From the NCBI GenBank assembly GCA_903939735.1, contig CAJAIA010000023.1, forward strand, positions 62,001-126,000: a stretch of DNA of 64,000 bases, given 5' to 3'. Position numbers and translations under genes: made by a program. The notes beneath the pieces were generated by a model. That model was not told where the DNA came from and did not search any database. It worked only from the letters and a program-made list of their open reading frames with translations. Source of the stretch: an uncultured Ignavibacteria bacterium (GTDB lineage Bacteria > Bacteroidota > Ignavibacteria > Kapaibacteriales > Kapaibacteriaceae). Below are positions 11,367 through 20,054 of this stretch, one piece after another. Numbering within the stretch: position 1 is the first letter of the stretch; each line of letters begins with the position of its first letter.

Positions 11367-12311
11367 TTAGGCTTTCTTCGTGTGGAGTTCGCCGACATTC
11401 TTGTGCTGTACACGATCCGAGTACCAAATCAAGAATGCTGATGCGATGTAGATCGACGAGAAGGTACCGATGACGATACCGATGAACATCGTGAAGGCAA
11501 ATCCTTCAAGAACGTCACCGCCGAGGAACACCATCACAAGGAGAGCTGCGAGAACCGACACACCAGTGATGATTGTACGGCTCAGAGTTTCGTTCAGCGA
11601 GAGATTCACGAGATCAACAAGCGACATACCCTTGTGCTTTTCGCGATTCTCACGAATACGGTCGAACACCACCACCTTATCGTTGATGGAGTAGCCGAGG
11701 ATTGTCAGGTATGCAGCAAGCGAGTTGATCGAAAGCTCGAGATTCAGCAGACCTGTCTTGTTGAACAGGACCGAAATAACGAATGCCAACACAACGTCGT
11801 GCGCAAGAGCGACAATAGCCGACAAACCGTAGGCGAATTGGAATCGGAACGCAACGTAGAGAAGGATGATGATCGTTGCAAGGAACAGCGACAGCGCTGA
11901 GTCGAACGCCAACTCACTCGAAACCTTCGGATCAACGTTATCAGCACCAAGCAGCGTTACTGTGTCGTTTGCGAATGACTTCTGCAAACCAGCAACGATT
12001 GCTGCGGAGATCTCAGAAGCGCGGCCTGTTTCATTCACACGGATAAGGTACTCACCCGTGCTACCGAAGCTCTTGATTTCAGCACTGCCGTAGCCAATCG
12101 AACCAACGGCTACGCGTACCTGATCGGCACTCGCCGACTGGTTCGCAAACTTCACCGTGATCTGCGTACCACCCGTGAAATCGATACCGAGATCGATCAT
12201 ACCAGGAAGAAACGTGGCGGCAAGTCCGATCAGCGTGATGATAACCGACGTACGGAAGATCGCAACGCGGCTCGATACGAAATCGATATTGGTCTTTTTG
12301 ATCAGGTCCAT
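11367..12311 (-). CDS. secF: Protein translocase subunit SecF
   Basis: The membrane subunit that works with SecD to use the proton gradient late in Sec-dependent export. 314 residues from MDLIKKTNIDF; an upstream in-frame ATG at 12335 would overlap secD. One TM helix near residues 16-36 is followed by the conserved GIDFTGGTQITVKF, a periplasmic domain (to about 130), then five TM helices including the family motif DKVVVFDRIREN. The start codon is separated from the secD stop by one base, the normal secDF arrangement. Confidence 0.97.
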   Translation of the reverse strand: MDLIKKTNIDFVSSRVAIFRTSVIITLIGLAATFLPGMIDLGIDFTGGTQITVKFANQSASADQVRVAVGSIGYGSAEIKSFGSTGEYLIRVNETGRASEISAAIVAGLQKSFANDTVTLLGADNVDPKVSSELAFDSALSLFLATIIILLYVAFRFQFAYGLSAIVALAHDVVLAFVISVLFNKTGLLNLELSINSLAAYLTILGYSINDKVVVFDRIRENREKHKGMSLVDLVNLSLNETLSRTIITGVSVLAALLVMVFLGGDVLEGFAFTMFIGIVIGTFSSIYIASAFLIWYSDRVQHKNVGELHTKKA

Positions 12312-12312
12312 G

Positions 12313-14376
12313 TTATGCCGTCCTCTTCTGTCCAATGTTGAAAGTTGTCGCGCCGCTCGCTGCGATCAGCGTGAACATTGCGCGCGTAACAACCACAGCT
12401 GTGAAGAGCGTGATAACAGCACCCACAAGCAGTGTTACAGCAAAGCCGCGAACCGGACCCGAGCCCCAGATGAGCAGAGGAATGGTTGCGAGAATGTTTG
12501 TCAAGTTCGAGTCGATAATAGCAGACCATGCCTTTTCGAAGCCGAGGTCAATCGCCACCTTCAGGGTCTTACCAGCGTACAACTCTTCGCGCATACGCTC
12601 GAAGATCAGGATGTTCGCATCGACCGCCATCGCCGTCGAAAGGATGATACCTGCGATACCAGGCAACGAGAGCGTTCCACCGAAGCCAGCAAGGCCGGCA
12701 ACAACGAGCAGGACGTTCATCAGAAGTGCGATGTCGGCAAGTCCACCGCCCCATACGTAGTATGCGAGCATGAACAGGACGATCAGTGCGAAGGAAAGAA
12801 TCGAGCTCGTGATACCGCGGCGAATCGAGTCTTCACCAAGCGATGGTCCAACAACGCGCTCTTCGATGATCTTTACCGGAGCCTTCAGAGCACCAGCCTT
12901 GAGCACAACGGCCAAGAGGTTTGCTTCTTCAGGACTTGTCGCGCCGGTGATTTGTGATGAACCGCCAGTGATCTTGTTCTGAACCGTTGGAGCAGAATAC
13001 ACGCGGCCGTCGAGAATGATCGCGATGCGCTTACCAATGTTCGCGCCCGTGATTTGTGCCCAACGCTCGCCACCCTCGCCCGTCATTTCCATCAGCACCA
13101 TCGGCTGGTTGCTTGACTGGTCGAAGCTTGGGAAGGCCTCAGTCACAACGTCACCCGTGAGGTCCGCTTCACGCACCACACCGTATACGTTGTAGAATTC
13201 CGGTGTGCCGTCCTTCGCTGGTGTGCCCTCTGGGCGTGCAGCAACAACGATATCAAGGTCAGTTGGGATGGCGCGCTTTACGTCAGCACGCTCGAGGTAC
13301 TTCAGAAACTGTGGCAGAACCGTACCGCTCACAACGAAGTTGTAGATGCCTTGCTCTGGGAAGTCTTCAGCCTTCTTGAGGACGAGGTCGAAGTTCTGGA
13401 ACGACGACTTTTCGCTCTGTGCGAAGAGGCCTGTGAGCATGTACGAGAACGGATAATCGCGCTTCACACGGCGAGCAACTTCGTCGTCGCTCAGACCGGC
13501 GTACGGATTCGCGTTCTTCTTGGACGTGTCAACCTTAGCCGCAGCTGTGTCTTTCGTTGCTGTGTCAGCCTTCGCGATGGCTGTTGTATCCTTCGCCTTC
13601 GCTGTCGAATCAACTGCTGTTGTGTCGACTACCGGTTCGGCAGCAACAACACCCTTGAGCACGTTGTCGATCGCGTAGAACGTACGGATAAGATCACGTG
13701 TCATCATCACACGCTTGAACTCAAGACGAGCTGTCGTCTGAATCAACGCACGAATTTCCTTTTCGTCCTTGACGTCAGGAAGCTCGATCGCAATGCGACG
13801 TGCGCCTTGCTTCTGGATGTTGACTTCCGAGAGGTCGTACTTGTTGATACGCTGGCGGATGACTTCCATCGCCTGATCAACAGCACCGGCCGCATCGTTG
13901 CGCAGCTTTTCCTCGATAGCCTTCTCAGGATCGCCGCCCTTGGCTTCATCCGAGCTGCTCAGCGGGAAGTACTGCAGAAGCGACTTGCCAGAGGCACGGA
14001 AGTTCACCAAGTACGTGTCGAGCACATCGAGATCGGTGTTGTCCGTCTGCGCACGCGTCTTCTCGAGGATGTTCGTAAAGTCTTCGTCCACACTGAGTGG
14101 ATCGGCAGACTCTTCGATCAGCTTGAGGATGTCCACCTCAAGTGTCACGTACATACCGCCCCGAAGGTCAAGACCGAGCTTCAGGCGCGCGTTGCGAGCC
14201 TTGGCGAAGTCCTCACCGTTGGCGAGGTCCCAGCTTTCAAGTGCAGCTGAGTCACCAAGAAGGCCTTCGCGTTCCTGGTTCATGCGGTAATAATTGTACG
14301 TTGGCCAAAGCAGGTAAGCACCCGCTACGATGGGCAACAAGATGAGCAGCCATTTGCTCCACGTCTTCGAACTCAA
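12313..14376 (-). CDS. secD: Protein translocase subunit SecD
   Basis: The larger SecDF subunit, 687 residues, starting at TTG with a strong GGAGG site four bases upstream. A TM helix lies at residues 9-27. GLDLRGGMYVTLEV is the conserved motif after it, and the periplasmic P1 domain contains RRIAIELPDVKDEKEIRALI. Five TM helices occupy about 515-680, with AMAVDANILIFERMREEL. The odd feature is a low-complexity linker at about residues 240-287, made of Asp, Thr, Ala and Lys (for example VDTTAVDSTAKAKDTTA), inserted in the periplasmic region. Similar inserts occur in SecD of the Bacteroidota/Chlorobi group. Confidence 0.97.
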   Translation of the reverse strand: MSSKTWSKWLLILLPIVAGAYLLWPTYNYYRMNQEREGLLGDSAALESWDLANGEDFAKARNARLKLGLDLRGGMYVTLEVDILKLIEESADPLSVDEDFTNILEKTRAQTDNTDLDVLDTYLVNFRASGKSLLQYFPLSSSDEAKGGDPEKAIEEKLRNDAAGAVDQAMEVIRQRINKYDLSEVNIQKQGARRIAIELPDVKDEKEIRALIQTTARLEFKRVMMTRDLIRTFYAIDNVLKGVVAAEPVVDTTAVDSTAKAKDTTAIAKADTATKDTAAAKVDTSKKNANPYAGLSDDEVARRVKRDYPFSYMLTGLFAQSEKSSFQNFDLVLKKAEDFPEQGIYNFVVSGTVLPQFLKYLERADVKRAIPTDLDIVVAARPEGTPAKDGTPEFYNVYGVVREADLTGDVVTEAFPSFDQSSNQPMVLMEMTGEGGERWAQITGANIGKRIAIILDGRVYSAPTVQNKITGGSSQITGATSPEEANLLAVVLKAGALKAPVKIIEERVVGPSLGEDSIRRGITSSILSFALIVLFMLAYYVWGGGLADIALLMNVLLVVAGLAGFGGTLSLPGIAGIILSTAMAVDANILIFERMREELYAGKTLKVAIDLGFEKAWSAIIDSNLTNILATIPLLIWGSGPVRGFAVTLLVGAVITLFTAVVVTRAMFTLIAASGATTFNIGQKRTA

Positions 14377-14380
14377 GCGT

Positions 14381-14385
14381 CCTCC
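14381..14385 (-). promoter_or_regulatory. Shine-Dalgarno site deciding the secD TTG start
   Basis: On the minus strand GGAGG is followed by four bases and then TTG at 14376. This supports the TTG as the secD start, and it is one of few clear SD sequences in the window. Confidence 0.7.
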
Positions 14386-14462
14386 GTTCTAACTCTATCG
14401 GCATGGAACTTCCCTGCCTAGCTAAATGGGAAGGCAGAGAAGACGGCGAATATACGGAATGG

Positions 14463-14470
14463 TACATTTG
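14463..14470 (+). promoter_or_regulatory. Bacteroidota-type -7 box of trmB (TACATTTG)
   Basis: A perfect match to the TAnnTTTG -7 consensus, followed by C. Only seven bases separate it from the trmB ATG at 14478. Transcription normally begins about that distance downstream, so the mRNA would be leaderless or nearly so. Confidence 0.65.
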
Positions 14471-14477
14471 CAGAACT

Positions 14478-15203
14478 ATGGATCGACGCATCAACGATAG
14501 TCCGGAGATTAATTGGGCCGCCTACCCTATGCCACGGGTGCGCCACCACGTGAACTCCCAAGCCTATCTCCCAGCCTCCCAACACCACATTTTACCCACA
14601 TGGTACCCGCCGGTACGCACCGAGGGCGAGTGGGCCTCCTGGTTCGCAAATGGACGCACAGCGGACGTGCTAGACGTGGGCTGCGGACGTGGCGCGTTCC
14701 TGATGCGCCATGCGTTGGCCTTCCCAGAGCTCAATATTCTCGGACTCGAGGTGCGCCAAATCCTCACCGAGTGGATTGGTGGCGTGGTCGCGGGTGAGCA
14801 CCTGGGCAATGCCCACGCGGAATGGTACTCGATCGCAAATGGCCTGGATTGGATTCCCGAGGCCTCGGTTCAGTACGCGGTGTATTTGTTCCCCGATCCG
14901 TGGCCGAAGAAACGCCACCATAAGCGCCGAGCTTTTTCCGAGGAATTTCTCGGTATGCTCCACCGCGTCCTGGTGCCAAGGGGCAAGCTCTGGCTGGCTA
15001 CCGACCGCGAAGATGTGGATGCCTACCAACGCGAGGTCCTGGCTAATTCGCGCTTCTTTCAGCTTCGCGAGGTCGATGAGGTTACTCCGTGGCCCTTCCC
15101 GTTCGCAACCGATCAGCAAATGTTTTGTGATGCCAAAGGCATCCCCTACGTAACGTACTACGCCGAACGGATCGATGAGCGCTCTCAACCTGCTGGTGCC
15201 TGA
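14478..15203 (+). CDS. trmB: tRNA (guanine-N7)-methyltransferase
   Basis: It methylates N7 of G46 in the variable loop of tRNA using S-adenosylmethionine. 241 residues from MDRRINDSPEINW; an ATG at 14403 upstream would place the promoter inside the gene. DVGCGRGAFLMRHA is the SAM-binding motif (about residues 64-77). YLFPDPWPKKRHHKRR is the diagnostic TrmB signature. The stop lies inside the start of aat (29 bp overlap), so the two are co-translated. Confidence 0.95.
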   Translation: MDRRINDSPEINWAAYPMPRVRHHVNSQAYLPASQHHILPTWYPPVRTEGEWASWFANGRTADVLDVGCGRGAFLMRHALAFPELNILGLEVRQILTEWIGGVVAGEHLGNAHAEWYSIANGLDWIPEASVQYAVYLFPDPWPKKRHHKRRAFSEEFLGMLHRVLVPRGKLWLATDREDVDAYQREVLANSRFFQLREVDEVTPWPFPFATDQQMFCDAKGIPYVTYYAERIDERSQPAGA

Positions 15204-15762
15204 TCTGTTGGTGATCGGCTATCGGAATGGCTTCTTTCCGATGGGCGACCCCACCACGGGCGATATTCAATGGCACCGACCGGACCCACGTGCGATTATT
15301 CCACTTGAAGACATCCGGGTCTCCTCCTCCTTGCGCGCAACGATCCGAAAGGGGCTCTTCACGATCACGGTCGATACGGCGTTTCACGAGGTGATTACGG
15401 CCTGCGCAGATCGACCGGATTGCTGGATCACACCAGCGGTGATCGATGCCTACACGGAACTGCACCACCTTGGTCTGGCGCACAGCGTTGAATCATGGCA
15501 CGAGGGCCGTCTTGTGGGCGGACTCTATGGTGTGGCACTGGGCGGGGCGTTTTTTGGCGAATCGATGTTCTCACGCATGAACGATGCATCAAAGGTTAGC
15601 TTTGTAGCGCTTGTTCAACGTCTGCGTGAACGGGGCTTCAGCCTCCTCGACACTCAGTACATCAATGACTTCACAGCGTCATTGGGTGCGATCGAGATTT
15701 CTGATGCCTTGTATCAACGGATGCTAGAAGCATGCATCGACGACGATGTGTCGTTTCGGTAA
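15175..15762 (+). CDS. aat: Leucyl/phenylalanyl-tRNA-protein transferase
   Basis: It transfers Leu or Phe from aminoacyl-tRNA to N-terminal Arg/Lys of proteins, creating N-degrons for ClpAP. 195 residues, close to the usual 190-240. The motifs GYRNGFFPMGDP, WHRPDPRAIIPLE, GLYGVALGGAFFGESMFSR and LLDTQYINDF are all family hallmarks. It overlaps trmB by 29 bp and is followed 33 bp later by the penicillin-binding protein gene. Confidence 0.96.
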   Translation: MSALNLLVPDLLVIGYRNGFFPMGDPTTGDIQWHRPDPRAIIPLEDIRVSSSLRATIRKGLFTITVDTAFHEVITACADRPDCWITPAVIDAYTELHHLGLAHSVESWHEGRLVGGLYGVALGGAFFGESMFSRMNDASKVSFVALVQRLRERGFSLLDTQYINDFTASLGAIEISDALYQRMLEACIDDDVSFR

Positions 15763-15795
15763 CTGACTGATTACACAATCCCCGCGAACGTAGCC

Positions 15796-17946
15796 GTGGC
15801 ACCACGTTGGAACATCGACCCGCTTCGTACAACGAAGATCGCCCTGTGGATTCTCGGCATCACCGTTGCCGCCGTAATCCTGCTGGTTACCGTTATCCTC
15901 AGCGAGGGTCTGCCAACACTTGATCAGCTCGAAGATCCCCGGCAAGACCTAGCCACCCAGGTCTACAGCTCGGATGGTGTCCTCCTCGAGCACTTCGCAA
16001 CAACACGCCGCACATACACTCCGTACGATTCGATTCCGCAGTCGTTTGTACACGCATTGATTGCAACCGAGGATCGTGAGTTCTACCATCATTGGGGCGT
16101 TCACGCTGTACGCATTGCGAAAGCGGCAGTGAAGAATGTTCTCTCACTCCGTACGAAAGAGGGCGCGTCAACGATCACCCAGCAGCTTGCACGCAATCTG
16201 TATTTCTCGCGAGAGCAAACTCTGGCACGTAAGGTTCGTGAGGCGTGGACGGCATTCCAGATCGAGCGTACGTACACGAAGAACGAGATCCTCGAAATGT
16301 ACTCGAACACGGTGTACTACGGTCGTGGCGCATACGGTATTCGCGTGGCTTCGCAGGTGTACTTCAACAAAGAGCCAATGAAACTCACGGTAGCCGAGAG
16401 CGCTTACCTGGTTGGGTTGTTCAAGGCACCCGAAAAGTTTGGACAAGATGATTCGGCCGGTATTTCGCGTCGCAACCTCATCCTTGGTATGATGCACGAC
16501 GAGGGATACATCAACGATGATGTTCTGACGCGCTCGCTTGCTGAGCCCCTTTCCAAGCCAGCCCTCGCCGAGGTACGACGCGGGATTGCTCCGCACTTTG
16601 TTGAGACTATTCGTCAGCTTCTGGGTCGTGATGGTGACCTCGCTGATAAGCTGAAGGGACATGATCTCTATCGTGATGGTCTTGTGATTTACACGACGTT
16701 GGACTCCCGCGTTCAACAGTATGCAAACGAGGCTGTGCGCGAACACCTCGATCAGTATCAACGCACATTCGAGTCGTCATGGACCTGGAAGTCCCGACCA
16801 GAGCTCCTCGACGCGATGATGCGGAAAGCAGCCTCGAAGCGAAGCGACTATATCGCGGCGTCGTCAGCAGAACGCGAAGAGATTCTTCGGCAGCTCAAGC
16901 GTAATCGCTCATTCGTCGATAGCGTGAAACGCGACGTCACAACAATTCAAACTGGCGTTGTTGTACTTGATGTGCGTACAGGAGCAATCCTTGGCATGGT
17001 TGGCGCATCGCCACTGAGCATGAAGATGAATACGGCATCACGGTACTCTCTGAACCATGCATCGCAGATTCGACGTCAACCAGGCTCGTCGTTCAAGCCG
17101 TTCGTGTATGCGAGCGCGCTGCAACACGGATTGACTCCCGACTCAAAGATCGAGAGCGGTCCGTTCAGCAAGACTCTAGGTGATGGAACACTCTGGGCTC
17201 CTCGTGGTTCGAGCAAGGCTGGCGGACCGATGCCGCTTCGTACTGCATTGAAATTCTCAACAAACTCGGTTGCCGCACGGTTGATCACAGAACACACAAC
17301 ACCAAGTGATGTTGTTACGCTGTGTCGCGACCTCGGCATCACATCGCCGTTAGTAGCTGTTCCCGCGTTGTGCTTGGGCACGTCGGAACTCTCTCCGTTG
17401 GAAATCACTTCGGCGTATGCTGCATTCGGCAACGATGGCGTGCATGTTTCGCCTACCTACATCACACGTATCGAGGATCGCATGGGCAATGTGCTCTACC
17501 AAGCACGCATGCCGGCGCAAGCAATCGATGCAATTCCGGATTCGGTTGCAGCACAAATGCTGTCGATGATGCAGGGCGTTGTTGATGGTGGCACTGCGTC
17601 GAGTATTCGTCGCTTCTACAAGGGGCCAGCAGCCGGTAAGACGGGCACGACGAATGATTTTGCCGATGCATGGTTTGTGGGACTCACACCGGAGCTCGCC
17701 TGTGGAGTGTGGGTGGGGTTTGATGATCGACGCATCCAGTTTACCGGTGACTATGGTCAGGGTGGCCGTGCAGCAGCACCCGTGTTCGGACGTTTGATGC
17801 AGCGCGTGTATGCTGATCAGGGTCTGCCATGGCGTCGCACATCATTCACGGTTGCGCGCGACTCAACCGATACGGTGAGTGTGGAGATGATGCGCAACCC
17901 ACCGTCGGATCAGATTCTCGACGAGGTTCAGGATACCATACGATGA
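15796..17946 (+). CDS. ponA: Class A penicillin-binding protein 1A (glycosyltransferase/transpeptidase)
   Basis: A bifunctional enzyme that polymerises lipid II and crosslinks peptidoglycan in the periplasm. 716 residues starting at GTG. One N-terminal TM helix lies at about 15-37. GT51 motifs are ATEDREFYHHWGV (catalytic Glu), GASTITQQLARNLYF, and ERTYTKNEILEMYSNTVYYG. Transpeptidase motifs are SSFKP (SxxK, nucleophile Ser), STN (SxN) and KTGTT. The stop overlaps the next ATG (ATGA). The C-terminus is short, without a PASTA or OB extension. Confidence 0.95.
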   Translation: MAPRWNIDPLRTTKIALWILGITVAAVILLVTVILSEGLPTLDQLEDPRQDLATQVYSSDGVLLEHFATTRRTYTPYDSIPQSFVHALIATEDREFYHHWGVHAVRIAKAAVKNVLSLRTKEGASTITQQLARNLYFSREQTLARKVREAWTAFQIERTYTKNEILEMYSNTVYYGRGAYGIRVASQVYFNKEPMKLTVAESAYLVGLFKAPEKFGQDDSAGISRRNLILGMMHDEGYINDDVLTRSLAEPLSKPALAEVRRGIAPHFVETIRQLLGRDGDLADKLKGHDLYRDGLVIYTTLDSRVQQYANEAVREHLDQYQRTFESSWTWKSRPELLDAMMRKAASKRSDYIAASSAEREEILRQLKRNRSFVDSVKRDVTTIQTGVVVLDVRTGAILGMVGASPLSMKMNTASRYSLNHASQIRRQPGSSFKPFVYASALQHGLTPDSKIESGPFSKTLGDGTLWAPRGSSKAGGPMPLRTALKFSTNSVAARLITEHTTPSDVVTLCRDLGITSPLVAVPALCLGTSELSPLEITSAYAAFGNDGVHVSPTYITRIEDRMGNVLYQARMPAQAIDAIPDSVAAQMLSMMQGVVDGGTASSIRRFYKGPAAGKTGTTNDFADAWFVGLTPELACGVWVGFDDRRIQFTGDYGQGGRAAAPVFGRLMQRVYADQGLPWRRTSFTVARDSTDTVSVEMMRNPPSDQILDEVQDTIR

Positions 17947-18623
17947 TGCACGCAAAGGACGAACAGACATCGCATCCGACATGGACGTTCAGCGATGGAC
18001 GAACAATGCCGGTGGGAACACTCTACTGCATTGGGCGCAACTATGCAGATCATGCAGCGGAAATGAACGCATCAGTGCCAACTGATCCGATCGTCTTTCT
18101 CAAGCCTCCAGCTGCATATCTCGCATCAGGCAGCACGCTTGTCCTACCATCGTGGACGGATGATGTGCATCACGAGGTTGAATGCGTTGTAGTTGTCGGG
18201 CGCGACATCGACACTTGTGATGAAGCCTCGGCATGGTCTGCTATTGCTGGCATTGGCGTCGGACTCGATCTCACTGCGCGTGATGTGCAACAGCGTGCGA
18301 AAAGCGCTGGGCACCCATGGGCTGTTGCGAAGTCGTGGCGAGGCTCTGCGCCAGTGAGCACAATCGTTCCCTGTGATGGCAACGTGGTGGGTCCGCTTGA
18401 ACTCCGCTGCACTGTGAACGGCGTACTCCGCCAACACGGATCAACCGCATCCATGGAACGAAGTATCCCAACGCTGATGAAGTTCCTTGCGCAGGTATTT
18501 ACACTTCGCCGTGGTGATGCAATCTTTACGGGTACACCGGCTGGAGTCGGACCCATAACATCGGGCGATCATGTGGTCGGCGAACTCTCGTCGATCGCAC
18601 GCGTGGAACTTCACGTCGGCTGA
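17943..18623 (+). CDS. Fumarylacetoacetate hydrolase-family protein
   Basis: A 226-residue compact FAH-fold enzyme of the size of YcgM/FAHD1-type acylpyruvate hydrolases or oxaloacetate decarboxylases. The ATG at 17943 overlaps the ponA stop (ATGA). Motifs: CIGRNYADHAAEM, HEVECVVVVGRD with the metal-binding Glu pair, GLDLTARDVQQRAK, WAVAKSW, and FTGTPAGVGPITSGD. The family acts on C-C bonds of 2-oxo acids with Mg2+. The exact substrate is not clear. It lies directly upstream of kmo, so a role near aromatic breakdown is possible, though FAH proteins of this type are widespread. Confidence 0.9.
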   Translation: MMHAKDEQTSHPTWTFSDGRTMPVGTLYCIGRNYADHAAEMNASVPTDPIVFLKPPAAYLASGSTLVLPSWTDDVHHEVECVVVVGRDIDTCDEASAWSAIAGIGVGLDLTARDVQQRAKSAGHPWAVAKSWRGSAPVSTIVPCDGNVVGPLELRCTVNGVLRQHGSTASMERSIPTLMKFLAQVFTLRRGDAIFTGTPAGVGPITSGDHVVGELSSIARVELHVG

Positions 18624-18677
18624 CGTGTTTCACACTATCACGAACTTCAACACTCTCATCTGGAATTCTACGTACCT

Positions 18678-20054
18678 ATGGCTGATCGCATTACGATTGT
18701 TGGTGGTGGTCTCGTTGGAGCATTACTCGGAACAGTCCTCGCCAAGCGCGGTATGGACGTCCACATCTTCGAACGTCGCCCAGACATGCGTGCGGCTTCC
18801 ATGTCTGCCGGACGCTCGATCAACCTCGCGATGTCCGATCGCGGTCTGCGTGCATTGGAAGTAGCTGGTATTGCCGATGACATTCGCGCAATTTCAATCC
18901 CCATGCACGGACGCGTGATGCATGATGTGCAGGGCAACCAGACGTATCAACCCTACGGACGTGAGGGTGAGTTCATCAACAGTGTGTCGCGTGGCGAGTT
19001 GAATAAGACGTTGCTCACCGTCGCGGAACGTCATGGAGTAAAGGTCACGTTTGAAGCGCGCTGCACCGACATCGATTTCAAGACCGGAACAACAACCTTT
19101 GCTCTGCCGAATGATGAGACGGTGGTTGTAGAAGCCGATGTCGTGTTCGGTGCTGATGGCGCGTATAGCGCTGTCCGTGGTCGCATGCAGATGGTGGATC
19201 GCTTCAACTACTCGCAGACCTATCTCGAGCACGGATACAAGGAGCTTCATATTCCACCAGATGCGGCCGGAGCGTTTCAGCTCGAGAAGAATGCGCTGCA
19301 CATCTGGCCACGCAAAAGCTTCATGATGATTGCCCTGCCGAATCTTGACGGCAGCTTCACACTCACGCTGTTCTTCGCGCACGAAGGTGATCCGTCCTTC
19401 CAACAACTCCGCACACGTGAGGCAGTAACGCAGTTCTTCGACGAGCAATTCCCCGACGCTGTTCCGATGATGCCGACGCTCATCGACGATTTCTTTACCA
19501 ATCCGGAGTCGTCACTCGTAATGGTGCGTTGCTTCCCATGGGTAATGAACGATAAGATTGCGCTCATCGGCGACTCCGCACATGCGATTGTTCCGTTTTA
19601 CGGACAAGGCATGAACTGCGGCTTCGAGGATTGCAGGATTCTGATCGAGTGCCTCGACCATCACAACAACGAGTGGGGTCCGGCTCTTGCCTCCTACCAA
19701 CGACTACGCAAACCAGCAGGTGATGGTATCCTTGATCTGGCGCTTGACAATTTCATTGAGATGCGCGACAAGGTAGCCGATCCACGGTTCCTATGGCGCA
19801 AGAAGATCGAAGCATGGATTCATGCAGAGTTTCCTGATCGCTTCATTCCGCTCTATACCATGGTCACATTCTCAAGCGACATTCCGTACAACGAGGCACG
19901 TCGTATTGGTCTCGAGCAGGATGTCCTGATGGAAGAACTCATGAGCATTCCATCGGTTGTGTCCGATTGGACATCCGATGATGCGAAGCAGGCAATGCGA
20001 GATGTGATGATGCAGCGTCCAACGATTACGATCGCGTCGGGATCACCAGCTTAA
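18678..20054 (+). CDS. kmo: Kynurenine 3-monooxygenase
   Basis: An FAD/NADPH enzyme converting L-kynurenine to 3-hydroxykynurenine in tryptophan breakdown, a route that in many Bacteroidota feeds quinolinate and NAD synthesis. 458 residues, the normal length for bacterial KMO. TIVGGGLVGALLG (residues 6-18) is the FAD dinucleotide fold. AGRSINLAMSDRG is family-specific, and IGDSAHAIVPFYGQGMNCGF is the second FAD motif. No other kynurenine-pathway gene is in the window. Its stop overlaps the convergent T9SS gene by 4 bp. Confidence 0.96.
   Translation: MADRITIVGGGLVGALLGTVLAKRGMDVHIFERRPDMRAASMSAGRSINLAMSDRGLRALEVAGIADDIRAISIPMHGRVMHDVQGNQTYQPYGREGEFINSVSRGELNKTLLTVAERHGVKVTFEARCTDIDFKTGTTTFALPNDETVVVEADVVFGADGAYSAVRGRMQMVDRFNYSQTYLEHGYKELHIPPDAAGAFQLEKNALHIWPRKSFMMIALPNLDGSFTLTLFFAHEGDPSFQQLRTREAVTQFFDEQFPDAVPMMPTLIDDFFTNPESSLVMVRCFPWVMNDKIALIGDSAHAIVPFYGQGMNCGFEDCRILIECLDHHNNEWGPALASYQRLRKPAGDGILDLALDNFIEMRDKVADPRFLWRKKIEAWIHAEFPDRFIPLYTMVTFSSDIPYNEARRIGLEQDVLMEELMSIPSVVSDWTSDDAKQAMRDVMMQRPTITIASGSPA

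Noticed and set aside
13351-14250. A 299-codon plus-strand frame opposite secD
   Set aside because: Antisense to secD, no recognisable domain; a shadow frame.
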